Origin: an uncultured Clostridia bacterium
GTDB lineage: Bacteria > Bacillota > Clostridia > TANB77 > CAG-508
Assembly (NCBI GenBank): GCA_934129745.1
Contig: CAKOWZ010000007.1
Coordinates: 1 to 64,000 of the forward strand
Reading direction: 5' to 3'
Length of the DNA: 64,000 nucleotides
Under the pieces are notes generated by a model. The model saw nothing but the letters and a program-made list of their open reading frames with translations. It was not told the DNA's origin and did no database searches. This document shows, in pieces, positions 27,240 to 33,802 of the stretch. Within the stretch, counting starts at the first letter, position 1, and the number at the start of each line of letters is the position of its first letter. Both the position numbers and the translations under genes were made by a program.

Positions 27240-27707
27240 CCATTGCAAATTTGGTCAAATTATATCATTAAAAATCAAATACTACAATACTGAAACAGAA
27301 ATTTGTATTTTTTTATTTTCAATGAGTTAGAAATTTATTGCAAGTAGTGGGTTTGAGGTTAATTAAAGATGATATATAAGTAAAAAAATATGGAAAGGAG
27401 ATTTTAATATTAGTGAAGAGAGATAATTAATTTGGAAAAATAGTTAGGGGGAGATATTTTATTTTTGATAATGGTGGTTGTTATAATTAATTTAGGAAAA
27501 TAGTTAGGGGGAATAATTAATTTTGAAGAAATTGGTTAATGGGTGTGTTAACATAAATAAATTGGGCGCAGGTGATATTAATATGAGGAATTTAATGTGA
27601 GAATATAGAGAATGTATTAATATAAAAAAGTTAAAATATTTAATTAAATTGAATAAACAGGAATATATTGGAAAAAATATAACATAAGTGAAAAAAGGGG
27701 TGATTGC
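27240..27707. other. Spacer with orphan ribosome-binding motifs and a 60-bp-period repeat
   Basis: The plus strand holds several Shine-Dalgarno-like words (aaaggag 27395, agggggaga, agggggaat, gcaggtgat) without following genes. A segment of about 32 bp at 27423-27454 (ataattaatttggaaaaata...) recurs at 27483-27514 with few changes, exactly 60 bp later. This looks like the remains of small decayed genes or a leader. The htrA binding site (aggggtga) is at its right end. Confidence 0.55.
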
Positions 27708-28868
27708 ATGTATAGAAAAATGAATAAACAAAGTAAATTTAAAAAGTTTATGGTTATAATATTAATTTTAATTGTTGCGAGTTTAGTTAGTTTCAAATTA
27801 TATAAAATATATGCCAAAATAGAAATACAGGATTATATGAATGTACAGGAAAATAATGAAATTACTGTTGGAGAAAAAAATAACCAAGATGCAACAATTA
27901 GCCAAATGCTTGATGTTACAACTAAAACGGTTGTTGGGATATCTAAATTAAAGGAAAATGGAAATACTATTTTTACAGAAAATGGTGTATCACAAATGGG
28001 AATAGGTAGTGGTGTGATTGTTTCAGAAAATGGATATATTTTGACTAATGAGCATGTTTCTGGAGTGAAGAATAGTAGTTGTTATGTTACTATGGAAGAT
28101 GGGAAAGAATATAATGCTAATGTTGTTTGGTCAGATTCGAATCTTGATTTGGCTATTATTAAAATTAATATGAAATGTGTTAATTATGCCAAATTAGGAG
28201 ATTCTGATATTGTTAAGGTTGGAGAGAGTGTGTATGCAATTGGTAATCCTATTGGTTTTGAATTTCAGAAGACTGTTACTTCTGGAATTATTAGTGCTTT
28301 GAATAGGACAATTATTTTTAGCGAAAATAGAGGTAATAATGTTAATACTAGTAGTAATAATAATTCTGGAAAAAATGATGTTTATATGTCAAATCTGATT
28401 CAAACTGATGCAACAATTAATCCAGGAAATAGTGGCGGACCTTTGATTAATAATAATGGGGAAATTATTGGAATTAATACTGTGAAAATCACGTCTGCAG
28501 AAGGAATTGGTTTTGCTGTTCCTATAAATGTTGTAAAACCTATTATACAAAAATTTGAGAGTGAAGGGAAATTTGATGAGGCAGGATTAGGGATTTTTGC
28601 TTATGATAAAAATGTTATTCCATATTTAGATTCTAATATAAAATTTGATAATGGTATTTATGTTGCTCAGATTTCTTTAGATTCTCCTACTATTAATAGT
28701 GGTTTACAGGTTGGGGATGTTATTACAAAAATTGATGATGTATGTTTGAATAAAATGTGCGATTTGAGAGAGTATTTGTATTCTAAAAATGTTGGAGATG
28801 TTGTTAGATTGAATGTGTTGAGAAATAATAAGGAAAAAGTGATTGAGGTTAAGTTGGTAAAGAAGTAA
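27708..28868 (+). CDS. Membrane-anchored HtrA/DegP-type serine protease
   Basis: HtrA proteases degrade misfolded proteins outside the cytoplasm. The 386-residue protein has an N-terminal membrane anchor (about residues 13-30). The trypsin-like domain has the catalytic triad His116 (ILTNEHV), Asp147 (SNLDLAI) and Ser242 (NPGNSGGPL). A single PDZ domain lies at the end (about residues 295-385), including SPTINSGLQVGDVI. Length and order match the Gram-positive HtrA group. An Asn-rich insert (about residues 208-223) lies in a surface loop. The start is ATG with aggggtga 7 bases upstream. Confidence 0.93.
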   Translation: MYRKMNKQSKFKKFMVIILILIVASLVSFKLYKIYAKIEIQDYMNVQENNEITVGEKNNQDATISQMLDVTTKTVVGISKLKENGNTIFTENGVSQMGIGSGVIVSENGYILTNEHVSGVKNSSCYVTMEDGKEYNANVVWSDSNLDLAIIKINMKCVNYAKLGDSDIVKVGESVYAIGNPIGFEFQKTVTSGIISALNRTIIFSENRGNNVNTSSNNNSGKNDVYMSNLIQTDATINPGNSGGPLINNNGEIIGINTVKITSAEGIGFAVPINVVKPIIQKFESEGKFDEAGLGIFAYDKNVIPYLDSNIKFDNGIYVAQISLDSPTINSGLQVGDVITKIDDVCLNKMCDLREYLYSKNVGDVVRLNVLRNNKEKVIEVKLVKK

Positions 28869-28873
28869 TTATG

Positions 28874-28932
28874 TACAACTTTTTAGCATCAATAACGATT
28901 GATACAAACATCAATCAAGTTAATAAAATCAT
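28874..28932. repeat. Direct repeat copy A flanking the gene fragment
   Basis: The sequence tacaactttttagcatcaat...aacgattgatacaaacatcaatcaa matches copy B at 29208-29271. The 27-bp core differs at one base. The core is itself a hairpin (gattgat/atcaatc). Confidence 0.8.
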
Positions 28933-28953
28933 AGCATTATAGGTTTAAAATAG

Positions 28954-29142
28954 ATATGTCACACATACATTGAAAATAAAATATTGAAAGAGAGTACCAA
29001 ATGTTTAGTTGACGAAAAAACATATCGAACAGGAGGTACTCAATTTGGAACATTTTTTGAAAAGTTTGAGCAATTTATAGAAATTATAAAAAAACACACT
29101 AACTACAAATACATTGCAATTAGTGTGTTTCACGTTTTTTGA
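28954..29142 (+). pseudogene. Gene fragment lacking a start codon
   Basis: An open frame of 62 codons runs from a stop at 28951 to TGA at 29140. It includes CHTYIENKILKESTKCLVDE and TYRTGGTQFGTFFEKFEQF, but no ATG, GTG or TTG is in a usable place. I do not recognise the family. Its last codons overlap a terminator-like hairpin (29091-29131). Being bracketed by direct repeats 28874-28932 and 29208-29271, it may be what is left of a small mobile element. Confidence 0.45.
29091..29131. terminator. Terminator-like hairpin
   Basis: aaaacacactaa at 29091 pairs with ttagtgtgtttc at 29120 around an 18-nt loop. It follows htrA by about 220 bp on the plus strand and could stop its transcript. Confidence 0.6.
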
Positions 29143-29207
29143 TTTTTATAGATTGCTTATGATTTCTCGCAAAAATCAAAAAAATTGGTGCCGCCGAAGT
29201 AGTTATC

Positions 29208-29271
29208 TACAACTTTTTTTGGCTCTCATAACGATTGATACAAATATCAATCAATTTATTAAGATATATCA
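29208..29271. repeat. Direct repeat copy B
   Basis: This copy contains a perfect small palindrome, gattgata-caaa-tatcaatc, within the conserved core shared with copy A. It follows the GC-richer phrase ggtgccgccgaagtag at 29188, out of character with the surroundings. Confidence 0.8.
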
Positions 29272-29330
29272 TAATTTTTATAAAAAACAATAGGTATATT
29301 AAAAAATTTTATGGTTATTCTTGTAAATTA

Positions 29331-29368
29331 ACAAAATGTACCACCTGAAATGGATGGTACATTTTGTT
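29331..29368 (-). terminator. Terminator of the small-gene unit
   Basis: acaaaatgtaccacc and ggatggtacattttgt pair over about 14 bp around a short loop, immediately downstream of the leftward 60-residue gene. Confidence 0.75.
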
Positions 29369-29387
29369 TAAAGAATAGTTTTTTATC

Positions 29388-29570
29388 CTATCCTCTATGG
29401 CGAGATTTTTTCCATGCTTCAGCTTCAGCTCTATCAATTTTTTTCATTTTTTTTCGTAAACTTGCATCTACTTTTGCAAGTCTCTTAGCAATTTTCTCTT
29501 CTTGTTCTGCTGATACCTCTTGTTCGCATATAGCGTCTGGTATATCAAAAGTTTCAAATTTAATCGCCAT
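29388..29570 (-). CDS. Small charged protein of unknown function
   Basis: This 60-residue protein begins MAIKFETFDIPDAICEQEVS, followed by a strongly charged helical part (AEQEEKIAKRLAKVDASLRK) ending in WKKSRHRG. I do not recognise it. A strong binding site (aaggaggaaac) 6-7 bases before the ATG and a terminator just after the stop support a real gene. Codon use is less AT-biased than the core genes. The next gene upstream encodes a small membrane protein in the same direction, so the two may be co-expressed. Confidence 0.7.
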   Translation of the reverse strand: MAIKFETFDIPDAICEQEVSAEQEEKIAKRLAKVDASLRKKMKKIDRAEAEAWKKSRHRG

Positions 29571-29685
29571 AACGTTTCCTCCTTAACAAATTTGTTTTCG
29601 AGTTATATCGCTATCCATAGGTATATCAATAGTACTAATACCATAGGTATATCTACACCAATAGCTAAAGGTAATGCTATTGTTC

Positions 29686-29949
29686 TTACTGTCCCAGATA
29701 TTTTTTACCTTCTTTCAGTTCTTCCAGACCTTTTTGAGTATCTATTTCTATAGCTTCTGAAATTGATACATTAGCCATCTGCATAAATTTATATAAATTA
29801 TAAAAAACAGATACTACAAAAAATGTCATTGAAACTGCCATACAATACAAAGTAATTAATGAAAGTGGAATACTCAATATAACTGATATGCCACTTATTA
29901 ACAATACCTTTTCCCGTAACAGTAGTTTTTGCCACTTTTCCTTTAACAT
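29686..29949 (-). CDS. Small two-helix membrane protein of unknown function
   Basis: The 87-residue protein has a basic start (MLKEKWQKLLLREKV), then two hydrophobic segments (about residues 15-32 and 34-50). A soluble tail contains ISEAIEIDTQKGLEELKEG. The binding site aaggaggg lies before the ATG. It is upstream of the 60-residue gene in the same direction, with a gap of about 115 bp. No family is recognised. It lies in the accessory patch between htrA and tRNA-Arg. Confidence 0.7.
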   Translation of the reverse strand: MLKEKWQKLLLREKVLLISGISVILSIPLSLITLYCMAVSMTFFVVSVFYNLYKFMQMANVSISEAIEIDTQKGLEELKEGKKYLGQ

Positions 29950-30182
29950 TTTTTAGCCCTCCTTAAAATAATTATTTTATAATAAATGTCTATACATCAA
30001 CCTATAAAACAGGATTAAAAAGAAATTAACATAAGTATTTTATAATTTTTTACTTACTTTTTCAATAATTTGCCCAAAAATTTTTAGCAACTTTTTAAAC
30101 ATAAATCAATTCGCTAAAAACAATTTCTTCTGCTTGTGCCTTAATAGTGTTCATAGCACCAAACTTTTGAAATAAAACAACG
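29950..30182. other. Spacer in the accessory patch
   Basis: This stretch of about 230 bp shows no gene. It is A/T-rich on the left and includes short GC-richer words near 30130-30180. Confidence 0.35.
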
Positions 30183-30213
30183 GAGCTCTCACTTTTTACG
30201 GTGAAAGCCCCTA
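30183..30213 (-). terminator. Terminator of the GC-richer gene
   Basis: On the minus strand gggctttcac pairs with gtgagagctc (two G-U pairs) around a short loop. The sequence gttgttttattt follows it, as expected for an intrinsic terminator. Confidence 0.7.
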
Positions 30214-30234
30214 ATTTGGTCAGTTATCTTTTGA

Positions 30235-30519
30235 TTAAAGATCGTTTATGCTTATGCCCGCAGCTCTTGCAGCTGCAATTCTTCCTTCGATAGCACTTCT
30301 TATTCTTTTTCCGTCAAAGTCCGCACAAAACAGATACTGTGCCAGGTCTCTTTCTGCTTCTGACTGAACTACTCCGTCTCCGCAGTTGATTGCAAAGCAA
30401 CCATTAAGCTCTTGAGCTCTTTGAGAATTATTCTCTACACCAGCCTTAATAGCCAGCTCCTTTAATTTAGAATCTTCCTCTAAAAGCCTTTTCCAAACCT
30501 TTTCATCTGAAATATTCAT
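30235..30519 (-). CDS. Small protein of unknown function, GC-richer than its surroundings
   Basis: Starting at the ATG with binding site gaggaggt gives 94 residues, MNISDEKVWKRLLEEDSKLK, followed by FAINCGDGVVQSEAERDLAQ and an Ala-rich end (EGRIAAARAAGISINDL). An upstream in-frame start six codons earlier overlaps the binding site and is less likely. I do not recognise the family. Roughly 45 percent G/C, with codons such as GCC, GGC and CTG rare elsewhere in the window, points to recent transfer from a less AT-rich genome. It has its own good promoter and terminator. Confidence 0.75.
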   Translation of the reverse strand: MNISDEKVWKRLLEEDSKLKELAIKAGVENNSQRAQELNGCFAINCGDGVVQSEAERDLAQYLFCADFDGKRIRSAIEGRIAAARAAGISINDL

Positions 30520-30612
30520 AAAATGTAACCTCCTCAAAATTCTTTGATGGACTGTACAATCGGTCTGACCACCTCCGACTGCAATCTACTGAGTTTATAG
30601 TTTTCCAAAAAG

Positions 30613-30641
30613 ATTATAGCATAAATCTCCACAAAATGCAA
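30613..30641 (-). promoter_or_regulatory. Promoter of the GC-richer gene
   Basis: On the minus strand TTGCAT (30641-30636) and TATAAT (30618-30613) are 17 bp apart and point at the 94-residue gene. The leader of about 90 nt contains a small GC-rich inverted repeat (ggtctgacc). Confidence 0.75.
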
Positions 30642-30665
30642 TTAATTGGAATAAATATTATAAAT

Positions 30666-30798
30666 AACTTATGATATGATCACCCTATAAAATTAACTTA
30701 TGAAAAGTTCACCCTATGATATAATGGAGGTATGAGAACTGTTATGTTCTTATTATACAATAAAGCTTGTGACTATTCAAGGGTGAACAAGTCACAAG
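30666..30798 (+). promoter_or_regulatory. Repeated ttcaccctat operator-like motifs with a -10 box
   Basis: A 23-bp direct repeat (aacttatga...tcaccctat) occurs at 30666-30688 and 30695-30717 with 20 of 23 matches. A TATAAT follows at 30720-30725. The same core appears inverted (agggtgaac) at about 30780, inside a hairpin cttgtgac/gtcacaag at 30766-30798. An open frame from 30732 (67 codons) runs into the antisense of the next gene and is not convincing. The site may be the regulatory front end of a lost gene. Confidence 0.4.
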
Positions 30799-30853
30799 TT
30801 AAAATATTATTTTTAGGGTGTCCTAATCAAAAATTATTGACATTTTTTACAAA

Positions 30854-31132
30854 TTATATTTTTTTCAAATATTCTTCTAACTCTGGTAACTTTATCTTTT
30901 TAGCTAAATTAGAAATATACACATCATTAGAATAATTAAAAACTAGAAATGTAGTGTCTTTTACAATTACTCTATGTGGCTCAATATAAGAAATATTAGT
31001 TTTCTCAATTTTTCTAATACTGCCATTGATAAAAGTAGGAGTAACTTTAGAAAATTCACATATAAACTCCAGTCGTTGTTTTAGACATTCCTCAAATTGT
31101 AGTTCCTGCTTAACTATCTTCATTTCAAGCAC
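30854..31132 (-). CDS. Hypothetical small protein
   Basis: The frame encodes 92 residues from a GTG, or 89 from an ATG three codons later at 31123. The binding site gaaagga is better spaced for the ATG. The sequence reads MKIVKQELQFEECLKQRLEF, then ISYIEPHRVIVKDTTFLVF, and ends LPELEEYLKKI. It looks like a soluble alpha/beta protein without signal peptide. I do not recognise it. It is the last gene before tRNA-Arg in the accessory patch. Confidence 0.6.
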   Translation of the reverse strand: MLEMKIVKQELQFEECLKQRLEFICEFSKVTPTFINGSIRKIEKTNISYIEPHRVIVKDTTFLVFNYSNDVYISNLAKKIKLPELEEYLKKI

Positions 31133-31241
31133 TATCCTTTCATTATAATTTTATGATGATTTTTTCGCAAAAGAAAAAAATCAACCATTTCTGATTGATT
31201 TTTGTATCTATCTGTTTTATTAGTTCGAACATATAAATCAA

Positions 31242-31319
<78 letters not shown>

Positions 31320-31480
31320 AAACTATATATTATTATAAACGTTTTTTTTTATTATTTCAAGAGTAAATTAAATTTTTTTGAAAAAATTTAAAAAAAGTAT
31401 TGAAAAATTGTTTTTATTATGTTATATTATATTAGTCTTTTGTTGTCGAGTAATTAAGATGGAAAGACAATTTGTTAATC

Positions 31481-31556
31481 GAGGCGTAGCGCAGTTGGTA
31501 GCGCGCGTGGTTTGGGACCATGAGGTCGCAGGTTCGATCCCTGTCGCCTCGACCAT
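31481..31556 (+). tRNA. tRNA-Pro (UGG)
   Basis: Acceptor arms CGAGGCG and CGCCTCG, anticodon loop TTTGGGA (anticodon TGG), T arm GGTTCGATCCC and encoded CCA are all visible. It is followed directly by a terminator hairpin. Confidence 0.96.
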
Positions 31557-31557
31557 A

Positions 31558-31583
31558 AAAAGGAGCTTTTTAAAAGCTCCTTA
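31558..31583 (+). terminator. Terminator after tRNA-Pro
   Basis: aaaaggagctttt and aaaagctcctt pair immediately after the tRNA CCA end. T-rich sequence follows. Confidence 0.85.
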
Positions 31584-31776
31584 ATTTGTTTTAGTCTATT
31601 TTAAGTTTTTTTATTTCTCTAACTTTTTCAAAAATCCGCTATATTTATGATGCTACGTACATTATTACATTTAAATTATAAGAAGTAGTATTCTGTTAAA
31701 AAATTAGAATTTTTTTATCTGTTAATCTAACTCTCATAATTTTTTCTGTTCTTTTTTTCTCAATCTTACTAAATAA

Positions 31777-32601
31777 TTATTCCTTGTTTTTAACTAATTC
31801 TTCGTGATAAAAATAATTTATATATTTAATTTTATTTTCATCACAATATTTTTCTATATTTTTAGAAAGTTCAATCCAGTATTGTTTATTTTTTTTATTA
31901 TATATTTCATCATAATGACTTACTAAATCTGGATAATTTGATTTAATGTAACTTAATATTGTCTGTTTATAACTTCCTCTTAAATTTAAATTTTCAAACC
32001 AATATTCATCAATATATTCTTTGCTCACATCTATAATTTCTTTAACATTTGTGATATAGGGGAATATTGGAGAAATAAACAATACAGTGTATATTCCGTT
32101 ATTATGAAGTTCTTTTAAAGTATGTAATCTTTCTTGTATTGAACTGGCATTGTCCATATCATTTTTGAAATTTTCGTCCAATGTATTAATAGACATTGAT
32201 ACTGTTAAGTTTTTCATTTGTTTTAATAAATCTAAATCTCTTAATATTAACTTTGATTTAGTTGAAATGCTTAATTCACAATCTACATCTACTAATTGTT
32301 TTAATATATTTCTTGTTAATTCGTATTTTTCTTCAAAGTGGTTATAACAATCTGTTACTGATGATAAAAACACTCTCTTGTTTTTTAGATTCTTTACATT
32401 AATTTTTTTATCGCATTGCTTTATATCAATAAAAGTTCCCCAATCTTCTTTATGTCCTGTAAACCTTTTCATAAAACTTGCATAACAATATTTGCAACCA
32501 TGAGGACAACCAATATAAGGATTTATCACATAATCACTAGCTGGCAAATTAGATTTTGTCACATAGTCATTAACTTGTATTTGTTTTTCTATAATTTTCA
32601 T
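31777..32601 (-). CDS. Radical SAM protein, mobile-pair protein A type
   Basis: This 274-residue radical SAM protein carries the iron-sulfur motif in GCPHGCKYCYASFMKRFTGH (CxxxCxxC, cysteines near residues 32, 36 and 39). The start LPASDYVINPYIG and the segments SSVTDCYNHFEEKYELTRNI and ISTKSKLILRDLDLL follow the pattern I know for the radical SAM mobile pair protein A family. That family is related in fold to spore photoproduct lyase-like proteins and has no settled function. In that system gene A usually lies beside gene B; no second radical SAM gene is adjacent here. The end INYFYHEELVKNKE is complete. Family assignment is from recognised motifs, without a search. Confidence 0.75.
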   Translation of the reverse strand: MKIIEKQIQVNDYVTKSNLPASDYVINPYIGCPHGCKYCYASFMKRFTGHKEDWGTFIDIKQCDKKINVKNLKNKRVFLSSVTDCYNHFEEKYELTRNILKQLVDVDCELSISTKSKLILRDLDLLKQMKNLTVSMSINTLDENFKNDMDNASSIQERLHTLKELHNNGIYTVLFISPIFPYITNVKEIIDVSKEYIDEYWFENLNLRGSYKQTILSYIKSNYPDLVSHYDEIYNKKNKQYWIELSKNIEKYCDENKIKYINYFYHEELVKNKE

Positions 32602-32676
32602 GGATACGCCTACTTTCTTATTATTTTTATTTCACTATGATTATATAAAATATTTTTTAATTCTAAAAATATTTTA

Positions 32677-32723
32677 ACCTAATTCGCTCCATAAATCAAT
32701 GAGCAAGGAGTGAATTAGGTTAA
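32677..32723. terminator. Inverted repeat between the radical SAM and Fic genes
   Basis: aacctaattcgctcc and ggagtgaattaggtt form a stem of about 14 bp around a 17-nt loop in the divergent spacer. It may be an operator or the end of an antisense transcript. Confidence 0.55.
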
Positions 32724-32765
32724 TTTCACTTGTCGTTTAGCCTGTTTTCTTCAAAATATCGAGAT

Positions 32766-32794
32766 TTGACTCTCCAAAATGTATATGATAAAAT
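32766..32794 (+). promoter_or_regulatory. Promoter of the Fic gene
   Basis: TTGACT at 32766-32771 and TAAAAT at 32789-32794 are 17 bp apart. The start codon at 32806 is only about 12 bp from the -10 box, so the transcript would have almost no leader. Confidence 0.65.
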
Positions 32795-32805
32795 TTAGGC
32801 ACATA

Positions 32806-33583
32806 ATGGAAGAAAGAGAAAATTATTCTATACTATTATTATTGCCAAAGACTGTTTTGACTACTGGAGAATATTTGGAAATAATGGATAGGTTATAGAA
32901 AAGAGGAAAAATTAGAATTTGTTTTAAATAACAAAAATTATTTAGAAGGTTTAATTACAAGAAGTACTTATCATTCAAATGCTATTGAAGGAAGTACACT
33001 TACTTATGCTGAAACTTATGCTATTCTTTACAACGATAATAGCTTTAAAATTGAAGGAAAAGAACCAATGGAAATATATGAGGCTATTAACCATAAAAGT
33101 GCCTTAGAATTGGTTTTTAAAAATTTAAAGAATAATGATGGTTTTGATGAAAGATTCATTAAAAAGTTAAATGAAACTATTAATAGAAATATAAAAGAAA
33201 CAGAAGGATTTAGAACAGTTAAAGTATTTATTCAAGGTAGTGAGTATATTCCGCCAGATCCTGAAAAAGTTCCAAATTTAATGAATTATTTTGTTTATAA
33301 TTATAATAATGATGAACAAGATATTTTTAATAAAATTGCAAGGTATCATATCGAATTAGAGAAAATACATCCTTTTGAAGATGGTAATGGTAGAACAGGA
33401 CGATTACTTATTAATTATGAATTATTAAAAAATAATCTTCCACCTGTTGTTATTTCAAAAGATGATAGAGTTAAATATTTTGAATTTTTAAGAAATAATG
33501 ATGGAATAGGTTTGGCTCATTGGCTAAGAGATTTATCTAATGTTGAAGAAGAAAGAATGAAAAAATTTGGATATAAATATTAA
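32806..33583 (+). pseudogene. Fic-domain protein broken by a frameshift
   Basis: Fic enzymes transfer AMP or similar groups to proteins. The C-terminal frame holds the complete active motif HPFEDGNGRTGR (33368-33403). Upstream in the same frame YHSNAIEGSTLT contains the inhibitory S-x-x-x-E-G helix. That frame is open only from 32885 and has no start codon before ATG 33068. The likely true N-terminus, MEERENYSILLLLPKT from ATG 32806, lies in another frame and stops at TAG 32896. One extra or missing base around 32885-32897 would join them. A product from 33068 would keep the catalytic motif but lose the inhibitory helix. Confidence 0.8.
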
Positions 33584-33632
33584 AAAATAAATGAGAATTA
33601 AATTTTTAATCTAATTCTCATTTATTTTTTGA
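33584..33632 (+). terminator. Terminator after the Fic gene
   Basis: aaataaatgagaatta and taattctcatttattt pair with a short A/T loop and are followed by T residues. Confidence 0.85.
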
Positions 33633-33802
33633 TTAAATTTTTAATCTTATTCTTATTTTAATTTTAATTAAAGTCTCAATCTAATCCCAAACCTTATTTA
33701 AAACAAAATCTTAAAACAAATTTTAAATCAAATTATAATTCAAATTACAATCTGAATCATAAATCAAATCATAAGTCAAATTATAATTAAATTTATACCC
33801 AC
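33633..33802. repeat. Degenerate short repeats between fic and the glycosyltransferase
   Basis: Words such as caaattataatt, caaattacaatc and caaatcataag recur every 10-14 bp through this spacer. No gene is present. Confidence 0.6.

Noticed and set aside
27423..27514. Possible CRISPR repeats with 60-bp period
   Set aside because: Only two copies, no palindromic repeat and no cas genes.
29122..29140. tgtttcacgt, half of a parS-like site
   Set aside because: Only the left half matches TGTTTCACGTGAAACA; the right half is T-rich and the site is part of a hairpin.
30732..30935. A 67-residue plus-strand protein
   Set aside because: It runs antisense into the better-supported leftward gene at 30854-31132, its first ATG is too close to the binding site, and no family is recognised.
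31378..31584. Plus-strand frame of 68 codons
   Set aside because: It covers tRNA-Pro and its terminator; the peptide is the familiar spurious tRNA translation.
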